Positions 44,801-54,074 of a stretch of 64,000 bases of DNA are shown here, in pieces (positions within the stretch are counted from its first letter, which is position 1; the number at the start of each line of letters is the position of its first letter). This stretch comes from Symbiodinium sp. CCMP2592 (taxonomy: Eukaryota; Sar; Dinophyceae; Suessiales; Symbiodiniaceae). The position numbers and the translations under genes were made by a program. Where the stretch lies: the NCBI GenBank assembly GCA_905221615.1, contig CAJNDT010005997.1, positions 124,001 to 188,000 of the forward strand, in the 5' to 3' direction. The notes under the pieces were generated by a model. The model had not been told where the DNA came from. It searched no databases and saw only the letters and a program-made list of their open reading frames with translations.

Positions 44801-45216
44801 GTGGAGGTGAGGTACCCCCACCGCCACCAAGCCCCTTCAGTGCTTGTGCGGCAGACGAAGAATTCCTGAGGAATAGAAGAGGGGAACGGCGTTCTCAACC
44901 GTCGCCTCCGCCTCCACCACCTACCTACGAGGACATCGTTGAGGAAGACGAGCGGGCAAGGAGGACTACGTCGACCTTCTACCCCGCTCCGGAGCAGGTG
45001 TCAGCTGAAACCAGGACCTACAAGTCACGATCGGTTGGAACTCAGGTCCAGATGCTGAAGGAGATGCCAAAAGTAGTGTTCGTAACTCCCTCTGGAACGT
45101 GTGTGCATGCTACGAGAGATTGCAGCACATTGAATCGATCGACGAAGTTCATACAGAAGGAGGTGTGTGCTAAGTGCATACCAGGGCAAAAGGAGGTCAC
45201 GGAAAGGCCAATGTAA
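41821..45216 (+). CDS. pol: Dioxygenase-like domain, reverse transcriptase, RNase H and C-terminal extension (element 1)
   Basis: The frame opens at 41821 and is probably entered by a +1 shift at about 41848. About 1,120 codons follow. First comes a 2OG-Fe(II) dioxygenase-like domain at about 41905-42400: GAFQHGGVVGVTNATKDH, then HRD with His at 42070, then LHCAVQPSEGPR carrying the distal His and Arg. The Copia RT follows with ARIVGCGNFQ, motif A TGDVVSAFL (Asp at 42979) and YVDD at 43270-43281. RNase H has Asp at 43807, Glu at 43924 and Asp at 44029, and ends near DGLTKLL. The last 330 residues are unusual: a Gln/Glu-rich linker, two hydrophobic segments (the second LYGVVLMLGICFIALW around 44510-44557), a Pro-rich PPPPPPTYEDI stretch, and a Cys/His motif near the C-terminus. 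The product should copy element RNA into DNA. Confidence 0.9.
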   Translation, partial: WSFSRLATPLGGVNRPQLQSQELQPESSYVTLGAFQHGGVVGVTNATKDHQSLAKKVCELVTLAFPEEVFSSVTIVRDTCMPVHRDCFNDRKTYNLVIPLDVTGDAAVWEELCPGDQFLGSYETRWHKGREVPGQVHSLKGNVKVRPHRLHCAVQPSEGPRLLLAAHTVGGWKKLKEEELQELIEMGFQILGVEEYIMKRAEVQEHREALHLPWVIEDEDVVHNFSGKDSPAEVDEDVVRCAKAAADNLYTYGIEEILESLQDELRVVHTVHPREVDQHLPSWIPALKAEMSTLEDIGAIKRLVGQAAKDYLNLPGVQVVPGKAVYTVKPPNKPGSNYRRKARIVGCGNFQAKDDSEQNYSGGAAAEAVRLGVAQAARRIWAICTGDVVSAFLRAPVPQGTRLALRPPAVLVRAGLADPSELWSVHMALYGFRSSPRWWGCHRTGIMKQAVTPGGLTFHQGVADSEVWQVRNGEGAVLGLVIIYVDDFFIAAPKEICEDIYKWLADTWETTPIQYASSTSPIRFLGMEVREARTESGEFEGYTLDQEGYLQEVLRHRNVKPEEKSLLPATKETLTLSADQDPPTFRPEDLKLAQSLTGELAWMAQRCRPDLAYVVSIMASLTTRDPVRVAAIGRKALAYLNHTSSWRLRFWTGGSPTLVTYTDSSYAPDGDRSHGGAVTFWGTCPIAWRSSRQQLVTTSSAETELVAAHHGCQQMESIDALLTDMGETPEQRVIYVDNAAAITLATSEGGSWKTRHLKVRHRALRQKVEQGWVEVVYCPGDQQLADGLTKLLASQRMNQMMLFWGLSAAGDHVRLRQVQASAEQQNPEQQRTEQRTLEQRQPAEHTPTPTAPHPNPEGLGCCLGLIVILLNLAKASGEVTNPEAPTALAVDSSLELYGVVLMLGICFIALWECGRVCWRNRGEAMRLRSLQESQKLSKKEMRELNGLLRRNPAQLQGHEKERMIQLAEATGVDLSGILAGTEGPQFATPSTVLGGGEVPPPPPSPFSACAADEEFLRNRRGERRSQPSPPPPPPTYEDIVEEDERARRTTSTFYPAPEQVSAETRTYKSRSVGTQVQMLKEMPKVVFVTPSGTCVHATRDCSTLNRSTKFIQKEVCAKCIPGQKEVTERPM
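41847..41853 (+). promoter_or_regulatory. Candidate +1 ribosomal frameshift site CTTGGGC
   Basis: In the frame of the upstream ORF the bases read CTT GGG CGG AGT TAA. The yeast Ty1 +1 site is CTT AGG C. A slip from CTT to TTG at 41848 would continue into the RT frame, which is open from 41821. The nearby TAA could favour the slip. A plain single-base indel is the alternative. Confidence 0.4.
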
Positions 45217-45241
45217 ATGGCAGTGACCTAACGCCCATGCC

Positions 45242-45250
45242 AAGGAGGGG
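45242..45250 (+). promoter_or_regulatory. Polypurine tract
   Basis: AAGGAGGGG lies directly before the 3' LTR, the expected primer site for plus-strand DNA synthesis. Confidence 0.9.
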
Positions 45251-45608
45251 TGTTGATGACCCTGACCCCCTTTTCATGTATAGTGTGCATGAGTGGAGCT
45301 TGTGCAAGTGAGGGTCTACTTGTTTGCAGCGGATGGCTTCAGAAAGGTTGGAGCCATGATCGGCAGAAGCCAACGGCGACATGCCATGATCGGTAGAAGC
45401 CAGCGGCAACGTGCCATGATCGGCAGAAGCCACATACCACGAGCTTAGGCTATCGTCATGCTGTGCACAGAAGCGCATGTCGACTTTGTGGTTTGCAGTA
45501 AAAAGAATTCGGATCGCGTGCGCCATGGTTCGTTGAGCCTACTCCTGTGTGAAACACGTTTCTGAGATCTAGACGACGAAGTCCCGTAAGGGGAAGTTTG
45601 TATTCACA
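45251..45608 (+). repeat. 3' LTR of element 1
   Basis: A 358-bp copy of the 5' LTR with one substitution, at 45580. It ends in CA and is followed by the GATTT duplication. Confidence 0.95.
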
Positions 45609-45613
45609 GATTT
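45609..45613. other. Target-site duplication of Copia element 1, right copy
   Basis: GATTT, identical to 35543-35547. Confidence 0.95.
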
Positions 45614-45707
45614 CGGGATTCGGCATTTTGGTGTTCATGCTTACTTGGAGCAGCGAGCCGGATCTCGCCTCTCTGAGCGGATTTGGGCATGGGGATGTGG
45701 CCTTCGG

Positions 45708-45773
45708 GGCCTTATAACAGGGACCCTACTACTCAGGGTACTATATTTGAATCCCCCATTTTCGGAAACTCCC
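45708..45773 (+). repeat. Family B element, right part, copy B4
   Basis: CAGGGACCCTACTACTCAGG, GTACTATATTTGAATCCCCC and the right arm TTTTCGGAAACTCCC. The left arm is lost. Confidence 0.65.
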
Positions 45774-46354
45774 ACATTAAGGGGCCCTAAGACAGCTGGC
45801 CCCATGGAGTGCGAAACCTCTGCATCTGTAGCAGGCTCCTGGTTACCTGGAGCAGCACCGGGCTGAGGCGGCTTGAGGTTTGAAGCGACCGGGTGAAGTA
45901 TGCTGTAGGCATAGAGCAGAGTGCAATAGTACAGTACAGCAGCGTAGGATCACGTGGAAGACATGCTATATGAGCCACATTACGTGTCTTCCTGTTTGGT
46001 GCCTGCACTGCAACTTGCTGGACGTTGAGCTCAAAAGAACACAGTCGCTGAGGAAGAAGACTCCCTCGCTTGCGACAGCGGCGAGCACTTTCGGCTGCTG
46101 GAGCCATTGCGTGGAGTGGGGGCCTCGAGTTTTTAGATGATGTAGGGCAAACGGTTCCAATATGTACGCAGCTCTTCCGCAATCCACCTGCTTTTGTTCA
46201 ATACATGGGCGTACATGCCAAACACGGCTTTGCAAGTAGTGGGACCTGAGTAGAGGTGCTGCTTAGTGTAGTCGGTGATACACATCCAGGGTTGGTGGTA
46301 CGAATTGCGGTCTTCCTCTGCAGCATGTATAAGAAAGAACGACATGTGTCACAT

Positions 46355-46446
46355 GTATATACATATAAGCATATAGATGTATATACATATATATGTGTAT
46401 ATACATATATATATATATATATGTATATATGTATATATATATATGA
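46355..46446. repeat. (TA)n/(ATGTATAT)n microsatellite
   Basis: Alternating TA and TATG repeats that create Tyr/Ile-rich pseudo-ORFs. Confidence 0.95.
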
Positions 46447-47467
46447 GTAGATGTCGAGCCGCCTCCTGTTTAGCCCTGATTTTATGACTTTCCTGTCATT
46501 ATCTGTACTTGTATATATGTGTATACACACCACAGAGGTTCAGACATGTATGGAACATGCAGTTAGCTGTACTCACACAGAGCTAGCTACCTGGCCTTTC
46601 CGAGCGACGGGTTCTCCGTTGGATCGGCCGTTGGCATGCAGAGTTGCGTTGAATACTGATGCCGGTTTATTTTCCAGAAGACGAAGTAACCGGTAGCAGG
46701 CAAGGTGCGGCGGGTTCTGGTTCAGGGTTCTTGTTGGCATTGAAGAAACCGGTCTCGGGTCCATCTTTTGCAGGAGACGGGCAACACATCCCAAAATCTT
46801 CCAAACTCTATTGTACCCGACCTGAAAGCCGTAGAGATCCCGGAACACCTGGACCTAAACCCGACCATTAGATATGGTAAACCAGAGTCCAGAGCCTTTT
46901 GAGGTGGCCTCAGAGGAGATCTGCAGTTGGTGGTGCCCTCAGGTTGCGGGTAACATAGGGGGTTGAATAGTTATCCCCAATACTAATACCAACAGTGGGA
47001 ATGAGAGAGCTGTGAGCACAAATATGACGACGATCAAAAAATGTAGCAGTAGCCTTAATTAGTTACTGATCGTTATAACAACAATCTCTGTAATGGAATC
47101 ATCATCAGCTTCAGTATTTTCATCGTTTAATCCGTGGACACAATGTCTTTTGGCACGATCTTGTTGCCATGTTCGCGACGAAGGTGTGGTGCGCCCGGCT
47201 GGCTTGTTTTTGGTGCAATGATACTGGAGCATGAGGTGTGCCCGGCATTGTCATCTTCATGTGTCCCTGGGTGGTTGCAAACTGCGTTCCTGCTCAAGCT
47301 ATGAAACCCTTTGTGGTCATCACGGAAGAGATTGGTTACGTTTATTGGCGATTGTGCTCGGCTTTTTCAATAGCGGCCATGCTCTTGTCTTGAACGTTTG
47401 GGGTCCGGGACCTTTATCTGTGTTCGAGCACGGGCTTTCGCGGAAGACTGGCAGACACTGTGCCCCT

Positions 47468-47845
47468 AAAGGTGTGGAAATGACCAAGTTCGCCGCTGTA
47501 GACAATGGCACAAGTTTGCTTGCAGCCGAGATGGACGCCCACGAAGTCTGTAGTTCGGGGCACGAACACGTTACCGACCTGATACACACGTTTGACGACG
47601 ACACCTGTTCTTACTTTGTTGTGGACTTCGCCATGTTCATCACTTGGGATTTTTTGTAAAGCAAGTGGCAATGGACATTCTGTCCGACATGTGTTGTGGC
47701 TTAAGCCAGATGCATGATCAAGCTTCGCTCCATCGAGACGTGAAGCCAGAAGAAGGCCCCCATCCAGTGCCGCTTCTTATCACGCGGGCCAACTCTTTCA
47801 ACATGGACCTGGGACTATTTGCTACAGCGCGCCCAGAAGGCTCTC
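47468..47845 (+). pseudogene. Decayed protein kinase fragment
   Basis: In one frame (47468-47640) the stretch LLAAEMDAHEVCSSGHEHV, then DLIHTFDDDTCSYFVVDFA, fits the alpha-C glutamate, the GHPNIV-like loop and the hinge of serine/threonine kinases. In the next frame (from 47644) VKQVAMDILSDMCCGLSQMH is followed by HRDVKPE at 47731 and, about 20 residues on, MDLGLFATA where DFG is expected. The hinge-to-alpha-E spacing is about 20 residues too short, the frame changes in a T run near 47649, the Asn after HRDxKPE is absent, and there is no APE motif. Active kinases transfer phosphate from ATP to Ser or Thr; this copy lacks too much to work. It is a pseudogene or, less likely, pieces of a split gene. 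Confidence 0.6.
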
Positions 47846-47899
47846 AGGCCATGCTTACGAGGCCCCTTATCCTAACTTGTGGTGTGCTGGTTGCTGTTT

Positions 47900-49845
47900 T
47901 TATCAGTGCTTGGCCGAGACGTTTTGACTCAAAAGGCCGCGGCCGCTTGACTGCAAAAACAAGCCCAAATCAGCAAGCTATCCCGTGCCCAGCCGAGCGG
48001 GTCAAGGTCAGCCAAAGGTTGCTTGCAAAATTTCAGTGTCGTTGACCCAACAGCTCGGCTCACCAGCAAGTGCCGCACTGACGTATGCATGCAGCAGAAA
48101 CGCATGCGCCTGTGACAATCTAGCTAGCTTCGTCTTCTCTGAGCCAGTGTGCGTGCCAGCATGTCTTGCCTGCATGCTCTTTCAAAAAGGGAGTCAACCA
48201 CCGTCGCCAAGTTCAGCCTCGCGACAAAGCGATGGACGAACCCAGAAGATATTGAAAGCAAAGTACAAAACTGAAAGACAAATAATGAGTTATATTAATA
48301 TTAATCGTAATAGGTATCTACTTCTTTGGACTTTACTTTGGTGGTGATTAAGAACGACGATTGCAATGAGGGTTTTTCTTGCAAATGCCACGAGCATGTT
48401 GAGACCGCTTTTTCTGGCTGGGCTTGCGAAAGCCAACCGAGGCAGCCGATCGAGGGTGCATCCTTCCTCCCAGGTTATGCTGGAGGCAGGCAGACCGGAA
48501 GTGCAAGCGAGATAGTTGAAACTGTAAGGTCGACGCTGACATGACTTGCAGTGCAGCTGCAGCTTTGATTATCCGTTTCCGGAGGCATTCGTGCCAGTAT
48601 GGAGTGGATTACAATCACAGCCACTCTTCATATTTGTCGAGGAACATGCGCATGATGTGGCAATGTGGTCTGTATGACTGCAGTTCTGGGGCGAAGTCGC
48701 TCTGACTACATGCTGACAAATTGGAATTGCGAAGCTGCTGATCCTGAAAGTTTCTGCTCCAGGCATCCCAGTTGCTGCTGGCTCCCTCGCGACGGCCAAG
48801 GCTGCGTAGTGCTGTATGCCACCACTTGAGCAGGTGTTACAGGTCAGATACTCAGCCCCATCCTGCACCGAACTTCAACGTCGACGGACCGCTCAACCGT
48901 AAAGAATATCTTAATCGTAAAACCCCAAGTTTGACCCTGCCGGAATTGCATCAAGAATCTCAGACCCACTCCCAGTGCCCTCAACCCTACAATCCGAGCC
49001 CTACTGAAGAGCCTTAAAGCCCTAAGCCCGACACGTCCCACGCCTAGTTCTCCTCAACATCTCCGTCCAACTCGATCAACGAATCCAACGAGTCAACTAG
49101 GCTTCTGTCCGATGCCGCGGTCGCCGAATACTTGACACACACTGCACAGCGTGATTTTTTCTTGGCCGCACCGTCTATTTTCATTGCCCTGAGACGGTGT
49201 GCCGTTCGGGTTCGGCCCGTCATTCCCAGCAGCACACGCCCAAGGGTGTTTTCTCGGGAGGCCGTGTGGGTCGGGAAGACTTGCCGACCTTGTTTTGAAA
49301 CAGGGTTTGAGGGTATGTGAGATCATACCACATGTGTAGCAGGCTCTGTCTGGACACATATGCACATCCGCACAGGCAAGCTTTATTAGGTGTTGGTTTT
49401 AAGCTCAACTTAGGGATTTGGATGGGGAGCTCAGGGTTTGGAGTTTTGAAGTTCGAGTTGAGTCCGGGTTCAGAGTGCGGCCCAGGGTTTGTGGGCGTGG
49501 GCACCGGTAGGCACACTGCATGGCGCTTGGCCCTGAGCTCAGTGGCCCTGTCATGTCGGGCTTCGGGTGCAGGATGTAGCGCGCAGCGATCCGAGCGCGG
49601 CCCCCTCAAGTTTGGGGCCTTCATAATTTGAAGAGGGTTTTGGGTATATCATTCTTGATATTTCTTATTAGTATTATTGTTATCGTATCATTAGTATACT
49701 ATTACATTGGAATTATTTCAGGACGGTTTTAATCGCTGTGCAGGATGTCTTGTGACTCGGGTTGAAGAATATGTTGCTCAGGTAGGTTAGGTCTTATCGG
49801 GCGGAGTCTGCAAGGGGAAGCCTGCGGGCCCCAAACTCAACTGTA
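47900..49845. other. No recognisable gene
   Basis: Overlapping frames of 62-134 codons on both strands with no motif. Few telomere-like words. Confidence 0.4.
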
Positions 49846-50014
49846 CCTAAACCCTAAACCCTAAACTGAAGCCGTCAAGCTGAACCCAAAAGCCTTCGAC
49901 ACCACAGGCGGACGCACCAAGCGTGAGTCCGAAGTTGAGAATCCCCAGCCGTTTCAGTCCGAAGCTTCGACCCTGCAAACTAAGACTCCCCCGCAGGCCT
50001 TAACCCTGGTACTT

Positions 50015-50115
50015 CGGTTGATGATATGAATCCTGCATTACCTTAAGGACCCTAAGCTATGGGAATTATGGTATATTCCTTATTATGGGTCATGCAGGAT
50101 TTGTATCATCAACCG
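50015..50115. repeat. Family G inverted-repeat element, copy G2
   Basis: CGGTTGATGATATGAATCCTG pairs with CAGGATTTGTATCATCAACCG. The inside has GGGAATTATGGTATATTCC, shared with G3. Confidence 0.9.
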
Positions 50116-50268
50116 TTCGAGTCCGGAGACTTGACACCCGACGCTCCCATGCAGAACACAGGAACATGTCGTTCAACCACGTATCCATCGTTTGCTACTG
50201 CTAGAAGCCCAACTTTCATGAGCATCTTGGGCACATTTCCAAGATATCCTGTTCTGCTTAGTCAAGCT

Positions 50269-50470
50269 TAAACCCGAAACCTTAAACCCTAAACTCTAAA
50301 CCCCAAACCCAAAACCTGAAACCCTAAACCTAAACCCGAAACCTTAAACCCTAAACTCTAAACCTCAATCCCCAAACCCCAAACCTTAAGCCCTAAACCT
50401 AAACTCGAAACCTTAAACCCTAAACTCTAAACCCCAAACCCAAAACCTTCAACCCTAATCCTTAAACCAA
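50269..50470. repeat. Telomere-derived higher-order tandem repeat
   Basis: About three units of 62-69 bp starting at 50269, 50331 and 50400. Each unit is built from variants of CCCTAAA (AAACCCGAAACCTTAAACCC, then CTAAACTCTAAACC). Confidence 0.85.
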
Positions 50471-50579
50471 ACTCTATCAACAAGCTCCGAGTCAGCTCAG
50501 GTTCGAACTGCTCCGGGATCACTTGGCAGCCTTGCAGGCGGAGTCGCACCGTCACTTATTAGTAACAAGAATAATGATA

Positions 50580-50683
50580 CGGTTGATGATACAAAACCTG
50601 CATGACCTTGAGGACTCTGCACTATGGGAATCATGGCATATTCCTTATTATGGGTAGTGTAGGATTTTTTTTATCATCAACCG
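50580..50683. repeat. Family G inverted-repeat element, copy G3
   Basis: CGGTTGATGATACAAAACCTG pairs with TTTTTTATCATCAACCG. The flanks read TA|CGG...CCG|TA, which may be a TA target duplication. Confidence 0.85.
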
Positions 50684-51117
50684 TAGTACACATAATAGGA
50701 AGGAGAGTAATAATAATGACAGTAATGACACTAGTGATAGTAATGATGATCATGAGAGTCATGACAATTGATAATAATCGTAAAGTTGGTAATGAGAATA
50801 CGTACTGATAATCATGATAATATTGATAAGAATGATAGTCATGGTAATAGTGTTATTGATGATAACAATGAGAATGAACATGAACGACAGCATTCCAACA
50901 TTCTGTGCTCCCCATAAGATGAAGAATCGGATTGCCGTGTACTTTCGGAAATGTAGGGTACCTGATTGTGCCCTCACGTCACCAGTGTTCAGTCTCTTGT
51001 GTTTCGTAAAACTGCCAGTGTTCAATCTTATTGCTGCAGCTTCAGCTGCTATCATGAGTGATACCTCTGCTTGTGTTCTTTCTGCTCCTGCTGCTGCATT
51101 GTCACATTAGTGGCAGT
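50684..51117. other. No recognisable gene
   Basis: AT-rich degenerate AATGAT/GATAAT sequence to about 50880, then short frames on both strands without motif. Confidence 0.45.
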
Positions 51118-51300
51118 AGTGTTGAGCAGTAGTAGGGGTAGGAGGAGCTGTAGGAGCAGTAGAAGTTGTAGGAGTAGCAGAAGCACCAGGAGTAGTAGGG
51201 GTAGTAGAAGTAGGAGAAGGAGGAGTGGTAGTCGTCGTAGTGGTAGTGGTAGTAAAGCCACGGCTAGTACTCTTACCACCACTACTACTACGACGACAAC
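51118..51300. repeat. Degenerate (GTA/AGG/AGT)n trinucleotide tract
   Basis: Imperfect trinucleotide repeats giving Ser/Arg-, Leu- and Thr-rich shadow frames. Confidence 0.85.
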
Positions 51301-51309
51301 GACGACGAG

Positions 51310-52155
51310 TTGCTACTGGCAGCAGTGATCGTCGTTGGCGTCGTCCTAATCGTAGCACTTTTTGCCGTTCGATGAACAGTCGTGCTTGCTAGTGGAATGC
51401 CGGAGGCATTAAAGGCGGAATGCCGCTGGCATGAGGAACATGGACTAAAGCCTTTTACTGTATGGCCGAATCGGTTTCACAGGTTCGTCAGGCCATATGA
51501 CCAGTATTGAGACGTAATCAATGCAAAGCTTGATGGGTGATCGTCTTTTCTTGCTTCTTTCCGAACGAAAGGCCGACACCATACCTTGCCCTGCATTCTA
51601 CCGCCAAAACATTGGGTTTCGTGCTCTTGGGAATAGAAGCATGAGCCGTGCAGATCTGCCCAAGGCCAACATGACAGTGCGTTCTTGGAATGATGCCTTG
51701 ACAGACCCCTGAACCTTTTGGAAAACCCCAAACCCGAAGGAATGAGTTCTGTCGATTGTTTCAGGCTGGTGCTGAAAGGTACAGTAGGCTCATTTCACAA
51801 GAAGATCAGATGCCCGCACTTCGAAAGCCGCAAACCCCCATGGCCCCAAAATAGATGCAAACCTAAATCAGGTGGAACAGCATCATGCTCTACTCCTTGC
51901 GACAGGAGGCCGCTTCTGTGGCACTCCTGTCCATGCTTTGTGGTGAAGGCTTTGACCATTTAGGGTCTGAGTTAAAGGGTGCCCGGGGAGGAGCAAGAAG
52001 CAGCAGCAGCAACAGGAAGGGCAGGATGCAGACGAGAGACGCAGAGATTGTCGTGGGCGTAGTAGCATCCCTTGTTTCATGGCCATATGCCCGAAAACCC
52101 CAATGTCGCTGGACCGAAGCAGGGAATTGGAGTAGGACAGGTATGCAGACTGAGG
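51310..52155. other. No recognisable gene
   Basis: Frames up to 140 codons, none with a motif. Confidence 0.4.
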
Positions 52156-52159
52156 CTCC

Positions 52160-52555
52160 GTGGACTGTGCTGCCATGGCCTTGGCGTTGTGTGGGTGGAG
52201 CCTCAACTCCATGCCACCACCCGAGAAGCCAACGGAGGTTATCGGAGATGAGGATCTACTACCGGCATTCCCGATTGACGAGCATCTGCATGTGCAGTCT
52301 CATTTGAGCGATGGAGGCGAGCCCCTTTTGCTGGATGGAGGCGCAACATGCCGACGAGCTCGCGTGGATAGCGGGGACTGTGGGGTGCCCTCGTTGGAAA
52401 CTCGACAGTCCTACTTCTCCAGCAGCATGCCGACAAAGGCCGAGCCCCCTGCGCCCCCCAACCGGATCTTGCACAACCGCCACAAAGATCTTGTCGAGAA
52501 GATGATGAAGGACGTCTTACCCTTCCTCTACTGCATTTCCTCTGGTAGCAAGTAG
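52160..52555 (+). other. 131-codon open frame, unassigned
   Basis: Contains PPPEKPTEVIGDEDLLPAF and a C-terminal RHKDLVEKMMKDVLPFLYC. The composition is protein-like, but a minus-strand frame of 137 codons covers the same DNA. It may be a single-exon small gene, an exon or chance. No family is recognised. Confidence 0.2.
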
Positions 52556-52958
52556 GGAAGCATGTCACAGTGCACAAGTGCTTTCCGCATATGTATCGTG
52601 ATTGACCTCCCAGCGCCATGTAAATGGTGGTCAGGGCCAGCGGGACAGCCAAGTGGGTAACCCTTCACCGTTTCATTGTCCTGAGTTTGCGCGTGCGTGT
52701 GTGTGTAATCTATTAATCTATTGTTTGTATAGACACACACACACACATATGCACACACATGTTTGTACTTCTGTTGGTAGCGGCGTATACTTGTATGTGT
52801 ACTTTTGTTTGCGTGTGTTCGTACTAATGTAGTTATGTCATGTTCCATTTCTGTATTCAGAATATTCATATTTCTGTGTATAGGTATAGGTATATCTTAG
52901 TATGCACAGTAAGGGTTGATATGACATTACAAACCATATATGTTTATGGGTGTACGTG

Positions 52959-52991
<33 letters not shown>

Positions 52992-53340
52992 GTATATGTG
53001 CGCACAATATGTATATCTACTCTTATACTCTTATATATATATATGTGTATATACATATATACATATATATATATATATATGTAAAGACACAGACACACGT
53101 ACACACTCGCATATATATATATATATATGTGTGTGTGCATCTGTTTATATGTTTTGCACACTCGTGCAATCCTCCCTCTGGACTGATGTAACTCTCGAGA
53201 ATTTCAGTCGAATCATTCAGAGGTGTAGGACTTTAAGAGGATTTAGGCTTTACCTCTGGCCTTAAACAAAACTTCACACATATGGGGTTTATGGCTTGGC
53301 CCCAGTGCCATTCCAATGCATTCGCTAGCACTTTACTGCA
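52556..53340. other. No gene; CA/TG and TA microsatellites
   Basis: (CA)n at 52730-52760 and (TA)n with TATG at 52965-53130 dominate. Confidence 0.7.
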
Positions 53341-53346
53341 GGTACA

Positions 53347-53414
53347 CAGAGCTGGCCAAGCTCTGCTTCCCATGAGATCAGGTAGCTTCATTGGACGTGG
53401 TCCCTGATCTCATG
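53347..53414. other. Two tandem hairpins at the end of the minus-strand cassette
   Basis: CAGAGCT/AGCTCTG with a 5-base loop (53347-53365), then CATGAGATCAGG/CCTGATCTCATG with a 20-base loop (53371-53382 and 53403-53414), both perfect. They lie at the 3' end of the minus-strand ORF series and could act in RNA end formation. Confidence 0.5.
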
Positions 53415-53612
53415 CCACGTCCCCCTGCAAAAAAAATGCATGTCAGCAAACCTTGGCAAACAGGTGTTCCACACACACACCCCGACAAGCGGGGTAGCCT
53501 TTGATGGCATCACATTGTTGACAGACATCAGTGCACATTTTACACTAACGGCCTCTCCGTGTTGTATAGCACAGAACAAGGGTGGTTGAGAGTCCCATTG
53601 GTGGGTACACAC
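53388..53612 (-). CDS. Small Cys-rich ORF, hypothetical
   Basis: 74 codons from ATG, with seven Cys including the pieces GVCVWNTCLP and MHFFCRG. It is the last frame of the minus-strand series, and its end overlaps the hairpin at 53371-53414. Cys spacing might allow metal binding, but no known finger pattern fits. It could be chance. Confidence 0.2.
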   Translation of the reverse strand: MCTHQWDSQPPLFCAIQHGEAVSVKCALMSVNNVMPSKATPLVGVCVWNTCLPRFADMHFFCRGTWHEIRDHVQ

Positions 53613-53684
53613 CCTTACATACTGTTAAAGAAGATGGCCAGCATAGATGCTAGCAAGATCGAATTAAGCATGCAAAAATGACTT

Positions 53685-53939
53685 TCACGGAGAAGTGCTC
53701 CTCTTTCTTTTCCGAGGAGACTCAGAGCAATCAGTGCGATTGGAGGGAGCATTGGTAGTCTCAGGCAGGTGTGGGCTTGAGCTCCACAAACTGTCCGCAG
53801 TAAGGCGAGTTTGGATCCACTGCTGTGTGGCGGGGAACCACGTTTTCCACCAACGGTCTTGACCATCAGCTGCCGTGCTTTTAGACCAGTAGAAACGCCA
53901 CGAAATCTGCGGAGAACGAGATCTGCTCCGTTCCGACAT
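53685..53939 (-). CDS. Small SR-starting basic ORF, hypothetical
   Basis: 84 codons, starting MSERSRSRSPQISWRFYW and ending SPRKRKRSTSP. The Ser/Arg-rich ends suggest a nucleic-acid-binding or nuclear protein; the middle is Trp-rich. I chose the internal ATG at 53939 because the upstream 23 codons do not look like protein. It follows the Lys-rich ORF by 135 bp. Function unknown. Confidence 0.35.
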   Translation of the reverse strand: MSERSRSRSPQISWRFYWSKSTAADGQDRWWKTWFPATQQWIQTRLTADSLWSSSPHLPETTNAPSNRTDCSESPRKRKRSTSP

Positions 53940-54074
53940 GATGGACTCACTAATCTCCACTGAAAGCCGCAAACTACAGACATACTTCAGCAATATGCAA
54001 GGCATCAAAAATAAGGGGCAATTGGAGACTGCGATGCTGTTTTGGCTTCGCCTCGCATCTGCTCAGAACCGGCT

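Larger units (their letters stand above)
35548..45608 (+). mobile_element. Complete Ty1/Copia-type LTR retrotransposon (element 1)
   Basis: The element is 10,061 bp and carries two 358-bp LTRs, a 5-bp target duplication, a polypurine tract and the Copia domain order gag, protease, integrase, RT, RNase H. One LTR difference (C at 35877, A at 45580) means it inserted recently. Beyond the standard set it encodes a methyltransferase-like domain between protease and integrase, a dioxygenase-like domain between integrase and RT, and a C-terminal extension with membrane segments. The coding region is in four frames: two breaks in gag and one +1 shift in pol. It sits 10 bp from a family G element. 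The length is nearly twice that of a typical 5-kb Copia element, mainly because of the extra domains. Confidence 0.95.
45614..47440. other. No recognisable gene
   Basis: Contains a partial family B element and a TA microsatellite. Frames of 60-130 codons on both strands show no motif. Confidence 0.45.
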
